The notes under the pieces are model-generated. The model made no database searches and was not told the origin of the DNA. It worked only from the letters and a program-made list of their open reading frames with translations. The position numbers were made by a program, and so were the translations under genes. From a virus, in the IMG/VR virus record IMGVR_UViG_3300006917_001752, positions 1-21,144 of that record: a DNA stretch of 21,144 nucleotides; one strand, written 5' to 3'. Shown here one piece after another: positions 1 to 9,100 of this stretch. How positions within the stretch are numbered: the stretch's first letter is position 1; the number at the start of each line of letters is the position of its first letter.

Positions 1-1758
1 AAGGCAACCGACACGGCTACGAGCGCGCGAAGGTCGCAGATGCTTGAAGCCTATTGCCTCTACGGCGACGCAACGGCGCTTCCAGAAAACTTTATCGAGT
101 TGCGAGCGCAGCCGAGCGTGACGCGAAACGTGCTGGCGCTGGCGGTTGATACCGTCATCTCAGAGATCACGCAGACCAAGCCGCGCCCGATGTTCGTCAC
201 TATCGGCGGCGACTGGCTCGAGCAAGAGCGCGCTCGCAAGCTCACCTATTTCTGTGACGCGGAGTTTGATTACTGCAACGTGACGCAGCTCGCTGAGCAG
301 GCGGCACGCGATGCGGTCATCACGGGTCTCGGCATTCTGCGTCCTCGCATCAACCCGGCAGACCCGAGCAAGGTCATTGTCGAGCGCATCTTCCCGCCTA
401 ACTTCCTTGTGGACGACCGAGGGGCCATCGACGTGATGCCGCGCTCGTTCTTCGTGCGGCACCTGCTCGACAAGTGGCAGCTCTGCGAAATGTACCCGGA
501 CCAGGCGGCGAGCATTGAGCAGGCTCCGACCGTGGATGCTCATGCGTGGTACGCAGACGGGCCTCGCAGCCAGGATGTTGTCGAGGTCATTGAGGCCATT
601 CACCTTCCTTCGACGTCCGAGGCTGACGATGGGCGGCATTGCCTCGTCATCAACGACGTTGTGCTGATGGACCAGCCGTACACCTACGACGAGCCGCCGT
701 TCTGCTTCATCCGCGCGGTGAAGCCGCTGCGACGCTTCTGGGGTATTTCGCTTGTGCAGCGCGCTGCGCCCACGCAGACGGAGCTGAATCGTGTGCTGCG
801 GCGCTGGAACGAGTCGATGCGGCTCAACGCGACGGCGCTGTGGTTCCTCAATCGCCAGTCGCGCGTGGTTAAGGCGCACATGGTGAATCAGGTGGGCGCA
901 ATCGTGGAACACGATGGGCCGCCGCCGCAGCAGATGACGCCAGCCGTCATGCATCCGCAGATTGCGGCCTACATCGAGCAGTGTGAGGCGCGCGTGTTTA
1001 AGCTTATGGGCGCATCGGAGCTTGCGGCATCGTCGCTAAAGCCCGCTGGACTCAACAGTGGCCGAGCCTTGCAGGTGTACAACGACGTCCAGTCTCGACG
1101 GTTCATCGCCTTTGAACGCGCTTACGAGCAGCTCTATGTGGATCTCGCAAAGTGGCTTGTGACGCTTCACGCTGAGATCGCAGAAGAAGATCCAGAACAC
1201 GAGGTGCTCGTGAGCGACGGTCCGTCGCGAACGAACACGATCCGCTGGCAAGACATCAACCTCGAGGAAGGTCGCTACCGCGCTCGCGTGTTCCCGGCGT
1301 CGGCATTCCCGACGAACCCGGCGGCGAAGATTCAGGTTATGCAAGAGATGCTCGCTGCTGGCGTCATTGACCAGCAAAGCTTCTACGAGCTGGCGCTCGA
1401 CGTGCCCGACCTGGAGAGCGTTCGCAACCGCATCGTCGCGCCGATTGAGCTTATCCATAAGCGGCTCTCGACAATGCTTTACGAGAACACCTACCTGCCT
1501 CCCGAGCCGACGATGGACCTCGCGCTAGCGCTTCGCGAGACAACGCTTGCTATTCAGCGCGCAGAGCTCGACAACATTCCAGAGGAGCGCGTGGAGCTGC
1601 TGCGCCAATTCCTGACGCATGTGCAGCTCCTGCAAGCCGCAGCCATGCCGACTGCGCCACCGATGATGCCACCAGGGCCTATGCCGCCCGATATGCTGGC
1701 AGCCGGTCCCGGTGGCGCACCGCCAGTTCCGCCTGGTCCTCCAGGCATGCCAAGCTAA
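1..1758 (+). CDS. Portal protein (5' end probably outside window)
   Basis: Probable head-tail connector (portal), the ring at one capsid vertex through which DNA is packaged and ejected. The first ATG is at 40, but the frame is open back to base 1 and no ribosome site precedes 40, so the gene probably begins upstream of the window; from the ATG there are 572 residues. Portal-like features include a mixed alpha/beta body, the segment around residues 225-260 with PFCFIRAVKPLRRFWGISLV followed by a long helical stretch (PTQTELNRVLRRWNESMRLN), and a helical C-terminal part. The last ~40 residues are a low-complexity Met/Pro/Gly tail. The length suits podovirus-type portals (about 500-700 residues). 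Lying directly before scaffold and capsid genes supports the call. The assignment rests on pattern and order, not on an alignment. Confidence 0.85.
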   Translation, partial: KATDTATSARRSQMLEAYCLYGDATALPENFIELRAQPSVTRNVLALAVDTVISEITQTKPRPMFVTIGGDWLEQERARKLTYFCDAEFDYCNVTQLAEQAARDAVITGLGILRPRINPADPSKVIVERIFPPNFLVDDRGAIDVMPRSFFVRHLLDKWQLCEMYPDQAASIEQAPTVDAHAWYADGPRSQDVVEVIEAIHLPSTSEADDGRHCLVINDVVLMDQPYTYDEPPFCFIRAVKPLRRFWGISLVQRAAPTQTELNRVLRRWNESMRLNATALWFLNRQSRVVKAHMVNQVGAIVEHDGPPPQQMTPAVMHPQIAAYIEQCEARVFKLMGASELAASSLKPAGLNSGRALQVYNDVQSRRFIAFERAYEQLYVDLAKWLVTLHAEIAEEDPEHEVLVSDGPSRTNTIRWQDINLEEGRYRARVFPASAFPTNPAAKIQVMQEMLAAGVIDQQSFYELALDVPDLESVRNRIVAPIELIHKRLSTMLYENTYLPPEPTMDLALALRETTLAIQRAELDNIPEERVELLRQFLTHVQLLQAAAMPTAPPMMPPGPMPPDMLAAGPGGAPPVPPGPPGMPS

Positions 1759-1776
1759 CAAGAGAGAGGAAGCACC

Positions 1777-2853
1777 ATGTCCGAAGTATTGCTGCAAGAG
1801 ACGCAGGCCGAGCCGCCCGCGACGAACGACGCGCCCGAAGCGCCTGCCGAAGTCGAGTCTGGAGACAAAACGCTATCTACCGGCGATGAGTCGCTGGATA
1901 GCAGGCTCGCCGCTGCGGCAGACCTTTTTGATGGCGACGAGGAGTCCGACGAGGAGCCGCTTCCCGAGCTGCCGAAGCCTGCTGGAAAGAAGCCGAAGGT
2001 CGAGGCCAAGGCCGAAGGCGAAGAGGCCGAAGGCGAGAAGAAGCCCCGCAACATGATGCGCGACCTTGCGTCCGAGTGGGCAACCGCTCGAAGGGCGCAG
2101 CGCGAGAACGCCAAGCGCGCACAGGAGCTCGAGGCGCGTCAGGCCGCCATCGAGGAGCGCGCTCGAGAGGCCGAGGCGGTTGTAGCGGCCATGCAGTCGA
2201 GCCCCATCCGAGCCGTCGAGGCGCTTGCGGCCAAGGCTGGCATGAGGCCGAGCGAGTATTTGCAGCGCCTGCAAATGGCCTACATCAACGGCGAGCTTGA
2301 GCAGGAGCAGCCGAAGGCGAACGATTCAGTCGCGCAGGAAATTGCGGCCTTGCGAGCGGAGCTGTACGCGGAAAAGAACCGCAGGGCTCAAGAGGAGCAG
2401 GCCGCTGCATACCAGCAACAGTTGCAGCAAATCACGGCGTCGGAAACAACGACGCTTGTGGACCTTGCGCGCAACTACGCCGACACCTTCCCGGTTCTTG
2501 CACAGTTGAACGATAGGTCTTTGGCAAATGAGATTGCCGACGCTGTGCGGTACTTCGTAAAAGAGGGAATTGAAGTTGGCCGACTTGAAGTGCTACAGGC
2601 CGTGAACAACATCGCGAGAGACAATCTTGCCAAATACGGCTTTGATGGTAGTCTGACCCCACGGGCTGGTTCCGCGCCTGCCGCTTCTGCGGAAAAGTCG
2701 GGCAACGCATCGAGGGGCGTTAGACCTCGCAACGGCACCAGCCGGAACATCCCGACCAATGCGGCAGCAGCCAATCACGGCGGCCTGTCGCGCGCGCTCT
2801 CACAAGAGGAGCGACTGGCCGAGGCGGCAAAGGTGCTGTTTTCCGGCGAGTGA
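1777..2853 (+). CDS. Capsid scaffold/assembly protein
   Basis: A 358-residue protein placed between portal and major capsid genes, the usual position of the scaffold that shapes the procapsid and is then lost. The N-terminal ~90 residues are highly acidic and Pro-rich (for example FDGDEESDEEPLPELP at 51-66), ending in a Lys/Glu-rich patch. Residues ~95-215 are a long charged helix/coiled coil rich in Ala, Glu, Gln and Arg. A second helical region spans ~225-288, followed by a Ser/Ala/Gly linker. The C-terminus is short and helical (LSQEERLAEAAKVL, 341-354), where scaffolds usually contact the capsid protein. An AGAGAGAGG-like purine tract about 10 bases before the ATG serves as ribosome site. 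No protease motif was seen. Confidence 0.8.
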   Translation: MSEVLLQETQAEPPATNDAPEAPAEVESGDKTLSTGDESLDSRLAAAADLFDGDEESDEEPLPELPKPAGKKPKVEAKAEGEEAEGEKKPRNMMRDLASEWATARRAQRENAKRAQELEARQAAIEERAREAEAVVAAMQSSPIRAVEALAAKAGMRPSEYLQRLQMAYINGELEQEQPKANDSVAQEIAALRAELYAEKNRRAQEEQAAAYQQQLQQITASETTTLVDLARNYADTFPVLAQLNDRSLANEIADAVRYFVKEGIEVGRLEVLQAVNNIARDNLAKYGFDGSLTPRAGSAPAASAEKSGNASRGVRPRNGTSRNIPTNAAAANHGGLSRALSQEERLAEAAKVLFSGE

Positions 2854-2857
2854 GCCA

Positions 2858-2904
2858 AACCTCTGAGGGTGCGCGGTAACTTCAACCGTTTACTCTCAGA
2901 GGTT
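2858..2904 (+). promoter_or_regulatory. Inverted repeat enclosing the capsid gene ribosome-binding site
   Basis: AACCTCTGAG (2858-2867) and CTCAGAGGTT (2895-2904) are a perfect 10-base inverted repeat with a 27-base interval. A smaller CGGT/ACCG stem (2874-2877 with 2885-2888) fits inside the loop. The downstream arm contains AGAGG (2898-2902), six bases before the capsid ATG at 2909, so pairing would bury the ribosome site. No T-run follows, which argues against a simple intrinsic terminator. It could control capsid translation, be an RNase processing site, or mark an mRNA end. Only the repeat itself is directly visible. Confidence 0.6.
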
Positions 2905-2908
2905 CACA

Positions 2909-4129
2909 ATGGCATCGCTCAACATGTCGAGCTTTAGCTCGGCGCTCAAGATTCTCTACCCGGATTCGCTCGAGGAGATTTGGTTCCCCGAGGCTCCGTT
3001 CCTGGCGTGGGTGCCGAAGTCCTACGACTTCGAGGGCTCGTCGAAGCAGACGAACGCGATCATCAGCGGCATCCGCGGCTCGACCGACTTCTCCACGGCG
3101 CTCAACGGCAAGTCCGTCCCGTCGATGGTGAAGTTCAACGTCACCCGCAAGAAGGATTACGTCATCGGCTCGATTGACAACGAGACGATGATGGCATCGC
3201 AGTCGAACAAGGGTGCGATTGCCAAAGCGATCAAAACCCAGGTGGACGCGGCGGCTTACGAGTTTGGTCGCTCGGCGGCGTTCCAAGTTTGGGGCGCTGG
3301 CACCGGCGTTCGCGGCACGGTCTCGGCGTACAACGCTGGCACCGGCGTCGTGACGCTCACCGACCGGCGTGATTGTGTCAAGTTCGAGGTCGGCATGGTC
3401 CTTCAGATCAAGTCGGCGGCTGGCGTCATCAACGCTGGCTTCTACAGCGTCACGGCTGTGGACCTTGACCTCGGCACCCTTACGGTGACCCTTGGCGGCG
3501 GCGCTGCAAACCCGATTGCGACCGACCTGCTCGGTCGTGACGGCGACTTCCTCGCTGGCGTTGGCGCGTCCAACTGCATCAGCGGCGTGTTCGCATGGGT
3601 TCCCCCGACTGCCCCCGGCGTCGCGGACAACTTCTTCGGCGTGAACCGCAGCGTCAATCCCTCGCGCCTTGCTGGCACGCGGGTCAAGGGCGGCGCGAAG
3701 ACCATCGAGGAGGTCGTGTTCGACTCGCTTGCTCGCGGTCGCACCGCTGGCGGCAAGTTTGACTGTTTGTGGATGAACAGCGAGCGCGCTGCCGAGCTCC
3801 AGAAGTCGATGACCGCGAAGGCGTTCGTTGACATTCAGAGCGCTGGCAAGGCGAAGGTCGGCTTCCAGGGCTTCCAGCTCTCGACGCCCCAGGGCCAGCT
3901 TATGGTCATGGACGACCCGAACTGCCCATACGCCTACGGCCTGCTCACCAAGCGCGACGCTTGGGAGTACGCTTCGCTTGGCGACGCGCCGCACTTTGCC
4001 GAGGAGGATGGCCGCCGCTTCCTTCGCGAGTCCACGAGCGATGGTATCGAGTTCCGCCTCAAGGCTTACTCGAACCTCATCTGCCACCGCCCCATCGACA
4101 ACGTGCTCATCGACTTCGATGGCGTGTGA
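2909..4129 (+). CDS. Major capsid protein
   Basis: A 406-residue protein following portal and scaffold genes; this order and its size indicate the major head subunit. The N-terminal region (LYPDSLEEIWFPEAPFLAWV, 17-36) resembles the start of phage capsid proteins of HK97-type fold. Residues ~133-196 form a Gly/Val/Thr-rich beta segment (RGTVSAYNAGTGVVTL, 135-150, then VGMVLQIKSAAGVINAGFYS) that looks like an inserted beta domain between the helical parts. The C-terminal third contains the segment around CLWMNSERAAELQKS (286-300) and a beta-rich end (GIEFRLKAYSNLICHRPIDN, 379-398). No pro-peptide is obvious. AGAGG six bases before the ATG lies in the arm of an inverted repeat. Codon use is strongly G/C-ending, as expected of a highly expressed gene here. 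Confidence 0.85.
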   Translation: MASLNMSSFSSALKILYPDSLEEIWFPEAPFLAWVPKSYDFEGSSKQTNAIISGIRGSTDFSTALNGKSVPSMVKFNVTRKKDYVIGSIDNETMMASQSNKGAIAKAIKTQVDAAAYEFGRSAAFQVWGAGTGVRGTVSAYNAGTGVVTLTDRRDCVKFEVGMVLQIKSAAGVINAGFYSVTAVDLDLGTLTVTLGGGAANPIATDLLGRDGDFLAGVGASNCISGVFAWVPPTAPGVADNFFGVNRSVNPSRLAGTRVKGGAKTIEEVVFDSLARGRTAGGKFDCLWMNSERAAELQKSMTAKAFVDIQSAGKAKVGFQGFQLSTPQGQLMVMDDPNCPYAYGLLTKRDAWEYASLGDAPHFAEEDGRRFLRESTSDGIEFRLKAYSNLICHRPIDNVLIDFDGV

Positions 4130-4155
4130 GCTGACTACTTAGGAGGACCACTCAA

Positions 4156-4626
4156 ATGGCTATCAAACCTGCTACTGACCTCGTTACTCCGTTTGCTCAC
4201 ACTCTGCCGACTGGCGAGGACGACTTGGACTACGCGCTTCGCACGCGCGTTGTCCACGTTCGCCTCCCGGCTGACGCGATGGCGAACACGCAGACCGAGC
4301 ATCGCCTTCTCTTTACCGACGCGGACATTGTCCTTCAGTCGGTGAAGATTCTCCCAGAGGCGACGACGGCTGCAAACAACATGGACTACGCTGTGCTAAA
4401 CGTGGCTTCCGGCGACCTTGCCGGTGGCGCGCTGGCGACTCCGATTGCTTCGCCCGACACGCGCGCGGCGTCGCTCAACGGCCTTGCTAGCAACGTCGCC
4501 AAGACGCTGTTTGCGGGCTCGTCGGCAGTTGCCGCCTCGCGTCGTCTTAGCCTAAACGTGACCAAGGCTGGTGCTGGCCAGGTTGTCGGCGCTTGCACCA
4601 TTCAGGTCGTCTACAAGGTGGCGTGA
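4156..4626 (+). CDS. Probable head decoration protein (beta-rich)
   Basis: A 156-residue protein with an excellent ribosome site, AGGAGG at 4141-4146, nine bases before the ATG; it is the strongest one I see in the window. The sequence alternates short beta-like strands with Ala/Gly/Thr loops (VVHVRLPADA, LFTDADIVLQSVKILPEA, SLNVTKAGAGQVVGACTIQV) and ends in a strand, VVYKVA. Small, Thr/Ala-rich beta proteins expressed strongly right after the capsid gene are often head-surface decoration or stabilisation proteins. That role is inferred from position, expression signal and composition. It has no signal peptide or membrane segment. Confidence 0.5.
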   Translation: MAIKPATDLVTPFAHTLPTGEDDLDYALRTRVVHVRLPADAMANTQTEHRLLFTDADIVLQSVKILPEATTAANNMDYAVLNVASGDLAGGALATPIASPDTRAASLNGLASNVAKTLFAGSSAVAASRRLSLNVTKAGAGQVVGACTIQVVYKVA

Positions 4627-4627
4627 C

Positions 4628-4996
4628 ATGGCAACGACAGCAAAGGGCATGTACCCGCCCCACGCTCACGCGCGGGGCTGCACGGTTGGGTCGTTTGTCG
4701 TTACGGCGGCAGCGTCTCCTACTGTGAACGACCCGGGCGGCATTGTTGCAAGCGTGATCAAGGTTCCGGCCACCGTTGGTCAGTACCTTGTGACGCTCAA
4801 GCGCAACTACAGCCGCGTTCACGTTGTCTCCGACAACAACAGCTCTGGCGAACAGTTTTCTCGCGTTCGCACCGTTGTTGCTGGCGGCACCGTCTCGAAC
4901 ACGGTTCTGTTCGAGATTTGGGACAGCGCAACTGACGCTCCCGACGACGGGACTGGAACGCTGACCACTCTGGCGTTCTTTGGCTACGACTCCTGA
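4628..4996 (+). CDS. Small beta-rich phage protein, probable virion component
   Basis: Start chosen at ATG 4628, directly after the previous stop, with AAGGTGG at 4615-4621 as ribosome site; an earlier in-frame start at 4571 would overlap the preceding gene and is less likely. The 122-residue product is beta-strand rich (TVGSFVVTAAASPTV, GQYLVTLKRNYSRVHVVSDN, TVLFEIWD) with Gly/Thr/Asp turns. I do not recognise a named family. The pattern, and being sandwiched between capsid and tail genes, suits a minor head or appendage protein. It is the last gene before the terminator-like hairpin at 5005-5039. Confidence 0.55.
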   Translation: MATTAKGMYPPHAHARGCTVGSFVVTAAASPTVNDPGGIVASVIKVPATVGQYLVTLKRNYSRVHVVSDNNSSGEQFSRVRTVVAGGTVSNTVLFEIWDSATDAPDDGTGTLTTLAFFGYDS

Positions 4997-5004
4997 CCCT
5001 TACA

Positions 5005-5039
5005 GGCGGCCCTGGGATGCCTCTCCTCCCAGGGTCGCC
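5005..5039 (+). terminator. Strong hairpin, terminator-like, between head and tail genes
   Basis: GGCGGCCCTGGGA (5005-5017) pairs with TCCCAGGGTCGCC (5027-5039): 13 base pairs with a single G-U, around a nine-base loop. It begins nine bases after the stop of the last head gene and ends 13 bases before the adaptor gene. The following bases (gctttggtga) hold only a three-T run, so termination is likely partial or factor-assisted. In T7 the terminator Tphi sits in the matching place, between capsid and tail genes, and lowers tail transcription relative to capsid; the same role is inferred here. Confidence 0.6.
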
Positions 5040-5052
5040 GCTTTGGTGATCA

Positions 5053-5787
5053 ATGCCCGCTATTGTGACGATGGCGACCATGCGGTCTCGCGCTCGAGCG
5101 ATGGCCGACATGCAGACAAGCAATCAGGCAGCGGCCTTCGTGACGGACACGGAGCTTGACCAGCTCCTGCACCGCAACCTGCGAGCGCTCTACCAAAAGC
5201 TCATCGTCGCTCGCGGCGACGAGTACTACGCCAAAAGCGTTGTCATCCCAAGCGTGGCAAACCAGGCGCAGTATTCCTTCTTTGACCCGACGCTGGACGA
5301 CTTTATGTCGGCGCTGAACCTCATGGTGAGCGACGGAACGCGCACCATTCCGGTTCCGAAGTTCAACCTCAAGGAGCTTGCCGACCTGCTGTACCTTGAG
5401 AACCTGACCAGCGACGACATGGGCCTATTCCGCTATCGGCTCATCGGTCAGAACCTCGAGATTCGCCCGAAGCCTCGTCGTGCTGGCTACACGTTCACCT
5501 TGCATTACCTCCCGCGCTACAGCGAGTTCGTGGTGGACACGAACGGCTTCGACGGCGTGAACGGCTGGGAGGACTGGGCATGTTATGGCGCGGCCATCGA
5601 CATGCTTAACAAGGAAGAGTCATTCGAGCAGGCGCAAGCGCTCATGGCTCAACGCGCCATTCTCGACGCGCAGATTGACGCGCTCGCGGGCAGTCGTGAC
5701 GCGGGCATGCCGGAGGTCGTAGGCGATACGCTGCGCGACTGGAACGACATGGGCGTGTCGTACCGACGCAACGACTGGAGATGGTGA
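5053..5787 (+). CDS. Head-tail adaptor / tail tubular A-like protein
   Basis: A 244-residue protein, proposed ring adaptor between portal and tail nozzle. The N-terminal half is helical: a short Arg-rich helix (MRSRARAMADM), then FVTDTELDQLLHRNLRALYQ, the form typical of phage adaptor proteins, which begin with a DTEL-like helix and continue into a helix ending in a YYxKS-like turn (EYYAKS). Further on come beta segments (NLEIRPKPRRAGYTFTLHYL) and a C-terminal helical part (EDWACYGAAIDMLNKEES). Met7 and Met10 are possible later starts; the 5053 ATG has only a weak GGTGAT before it. Position before the nozzle-like gene matches T7 gene 11 before gene 12. Identity is inferred from pattern and order. 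Confidence 0.65.
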   Translation: MPAIVTMATMRSRARAMADMQTSNQAAAFVTDTELDQLLHRNLRALYQKLIVARGDEYYAKSVVIPSVANQAQYSFFDPTLDDFMSALNLMVSDGTRTIPVPKFNLKELADLLYLENLTSDDMGLFRYRLIGQNLEIRPKPRRAGYTFTLHYLPRYSEFVVDTNGFDGVNGWEDWACYGAAIDMLNKEESFEQAQALMAQRAILDAQIDALAGSRDAGMPEVVGDTLRDWNDMGVSYRRNDWRW

Positions 5788-5788
5788 C

Positions 5789-6118
5789 GTGACGACCAAG
5801 GCTCGCGTGCTGCCAAAGCAGGGCGCAGACCCGAGCGTTGACAGCTTCGTTAAGCAACAGCTCGCCGGGGCCGTTAACCAGCAACGCCGCGACGCCAATA
5901 ACTTCCCGTGGAACGACGGAAAGTACATCCGCGACGTCGTGATTCCTGGCTCTGGAAACAAGGTCATCACGCACGGCCTCAAGCGAGCGTTGCAGGGTTA
6001 CATCATTTTGCGCTTTCAAAACGTCGGCTTGGTGTTTGAGTCTGCCTCAAACGCTACGACGCTGACGCTAAACAATGCGGCGGCGACGCCGTGCACTGTT
6101 GACCTTTGGGTGTTTTAA
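5789..6118 (+). CDS. Small beta-rich virion protein between adaptor and nozzle
   Basis: A 109-residue protein with a GTG start one base after the previous stop; GGAG at 5777-5780 gives a good ribosome site. The first ~45 residues are polar and probably helical (SFVKQQLAGAVNQQRRDANN). The rest is beta-rich: an ITHGLKRALQGYIILRF segment, then TTLTLNNAAATPCTVDLWVF at the C-terminus. The His-Gly-Leu turn followed by a Gly-Trp/Tyr strand and a terminal TTLTL...V(D/S)LWVF strand is a pattern I associate with small phage structural proteins of unknown function. The stop (TAA) is immediately followed by the ATG of the next gene. Likely a minor tail component. Confidence 0.55.
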   Translation: MTTKARVLPKQGADPSVDSFVKQQLAGAVNQQRRDANNFPWNDGKYIRDVVIPGSGNKVITHGLKRALQGYIILRFQNVGLVFESASNATTLTLNNAAATPCTVDLWVF

Positions 6119-9100
6119 ATGCCTCGCTCACAAGCTGTCATCCCGGTTTCCAAAGGTATCGACCAGCGGCTAGACGAGCGGCTCAGGTCGGCAGACTCGC
6201 TCACGGTGCTTCGCAACGCGGAGTACAGGCGCAACGACGCCGTGAGGAAGCGGCACGGGTTTACCGCCTTGCCGACGACCATGTACCAGACGACGGCGAC
6301 AAGCCCGGCCTCTCAGGGTGCGCCAAAGGGCCTGTTTTCGACTGGCGAGGAGCTGTGTGTTCGCGGATATCGAGAACTATACGCCTACAAGGAAGCCAAC
6401 GGCGTTTCGCAGCCGGGGAGCTGGTGGAACCGTGGCGAGCTTTCGCCGTTTACTGGCCAGCAGCGCGTTCTGTTTTCTGACCAGCGCAGCGTCGGAACGT
6501 GCGACCTTTGCGAGCTTGAAGGGTACACGGCAAGCGTGCAAGCCGTCGTCAATGTGCAAAGCAATACCACCGATGTTCGCACAGCGCTCTTGTGGAACCT
6601 TGAGGCCAAGGACGGCACCATCGTCCACAACAAGCAAGAGCTGTACTCCAACGCCAACACGGCGACACAGTATCAAGACATCACGGGCGCTCGACTTGTA
6701 ACCAGCACTGCGCTGATGTTCGCTGGCTTTCAGCGACCAGACCTGCTTGCGCCAGGGTACGGCACGCTTCAGTGGCTTTACTGGAACCCGTCCACGTTCC
6801 AGACGCTTCCTGCGGCGTTTCGTCAGCACTTGGATCTCTATTACCCCGCGTTCGAGGGATCGTATGGGCGCAGGTTTTATGACGCTTGCCCTGGTGCCCT
6901 TGGGAGATGGCACTACGCTTACATTCGAAACACGACGCCACCCATCGGCGGCACGACAAACGTCATTGCCGTGTACACAATGCTTGGCCTGGTTCAGACG
7001 GCCACGGTCACGATTTCGCCACCGGCTGGCTACGACTACTGGACTAACGTGGCGATCAATTACGGTGCCACATCGTCTCAGGTTTACATTCTTGCGAGTG
7101 CCATCAACGCTGGAACGAATGCCACGATCACTGAGCTATATGCGCTGAACGAAACGACGCTTGCAACGATTGCCACAACTGGCGTGGACACCGGCACTGG
7201 GGCAACGCAGGCCGTTGTTTCGCTCGGCGTGTGCGAAGGAGTGGATCATCTTTCGCAAACCCGTGTCGTTTCGCTTGTTACTCGCACAGCACAAAACTCG
7301 ATTGCGGTGCAAGGCGACTTTATTCGCATTCGCGCAAACAACACTGCACTGAGTGCAAGCTATGGCGTGCAGTCGTTGTTTAACATGCGCGCGGTGACAA
7401 AGCCGTGGTTTCGCAACGGTCGCGCGTATTGTGCGGCGTCCACATATCATTTCACGCAGGCTGGCGTTGGCCTCAACCCTGAAACGCTCATCGGCTATGC
7501 GGCAGAGGCTGTCATTGACTTGGCCATCAGCGATCCAGAAGACCTTGCCGCTGTTCCTGCAATTTACCGTTGGCCGAGACTTGTTGGCCGATACAGCTTT
7601 GGCGCTGCAAACGTAGACAACGGGTCGGCCATTCAGCGCTTCGGAAGCTTGCAGTCTGTATACGCAAGCGGCGACACGGTGAACAAGTACGCAACGACGC
7701 GCATTACCGCGCACGCTCCGGTTGCTTACGGACAGCTCAGGGCGTGCGATGAGATCGCGCTCGATTACGCTGGCGCAACGACACAGCAAGCGACGACGCG
7801 AGGCACAGCGACGATAGGGGGCGGCAGCGTAAGTTGGTTCGCTGGCAACGCGACCGAGGAGCTTGGCTGGTGCTCTGCTCCTGTCGTTGCAAAGGGCTTT
7901 AACACGACCGGAGGATTGCTGTCTATGGGCGTTTACAGCTATTGCGCCGCGTGGGAGGCGTATGACGAAAAAGGGACGTTGATTCGTTCGCTTCCAGGCC
8001 CTGTGACGCAGCACAACCTGACCGGCATGCACAATGCCGTGGACCTCGCGGTGTTTTCGCTTGGACCGACGCAGCGCAAGGACAAGCGCCGATGGGGCGT
8101 TGGCGTCTATCGACTTGGCTCGGATGGCGTGTTTCGTCGTTGCGTGGAAGCCTCGCGCAATGTGCTCGACACGCAAGATACGACGTTTCTGCCAGCGATT
8201 CGCGACAATGGCGGCGCATACGACATCCTTTACACGCAGGGCGGAGCGGAGCTCGAGGCAGCCGGACCAGACGGGGCGGCATACGTTGTTACGACGTCGC
8301 GGCGCGTTTGGCTCGCTGGCTTTTACAATCGCGATCGCGTCATGTACTCGAAGCCGTACGACCCTTCGACGTCCAATGAGTACGCGCTGGCGCCGGAGTT
8401 CAACGACGCCTTTGCCTTCATGCTTCCCGGCGGCGAGCAAGTGACCGGGCTTGGTGAAATGGATGACAAGGTGAGCGTTTTCACCAAGTCGAACATCTAC
8501 GCCATTGCTGGCAACGGACCCGACGACGGAGGCCGAGGCAACGACTACTCCGGCTTGCAGCTTGTAAGCAGCGACACTGGGTGCGTGGATGCGCGCTCCA
8601 TTGTGTCGAGCCCCGCTGGCATCTTCTTCCAGGCCCCGAGCGGAATCTTTGTCCTTGGCCGTGACCTTCAGCTTCAATTCATCGGCGCTCCCGTGCGCGA
8701 CATCACGGACATCAACTCGATCATCACGAGCGCGGTGCTTGTGCCTGCCGCGAACCATGTCCGCTTCACTTGTCGCGACCCAAACGCGACACAGGGCACC
8801 ATTCTTTGCTTTGACTTCGACCAGGGCGCGTGGATTGAGTGGACGCCACGGAAAACGCTATTTGGTTCACCAGTGCCGCTGAACCCTGTAGGAGCGTGCC
8901 TGCACAGGGGCGTGTACTATGTGCTCGACGCGCTCGGAACTGTGTACTTTGAGGACGCCAGCACCTACAAGGACGACGGCACCATCTATGTGCCAATGGA
9001 CGTTGAAACCTCGTGGCTGCAAGCGGCGCAGCAAAGCGGATGGCAGCGCATTCGCCAGATTGCAGCCTTGTGCAAGAGCCTGGACGGCCATGCGCTGACC

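Noticed and set aside
160-954. 264-codon - strand frame opposite the portal gene
   Set aside because: Antisense shadow with Arg/His-rich composition and no start signal.
2882-4087. 401-codon open frame on the - strand opposite the capsid gene
   Set aside because: Shadow of strongly biased capsid codons; composition is Arg/Val/Leu/His-rich with no domain pattern.
4571-4627. Earlier start for the 122-residue protein
   Set aside because: It would overlap the previous gene by 56 bases without a ribosome site; ATG 4628 has one.
7136-8758. 540-codon open frame on the - strand opposite the nozzle-like gene
   Set aside because: It is antisense to a convincing gene, has an Arg/Ala/His/Val-rich composition typical of reverse reading of G+C-rich codons, and has no ribosome site or recognisable domain.
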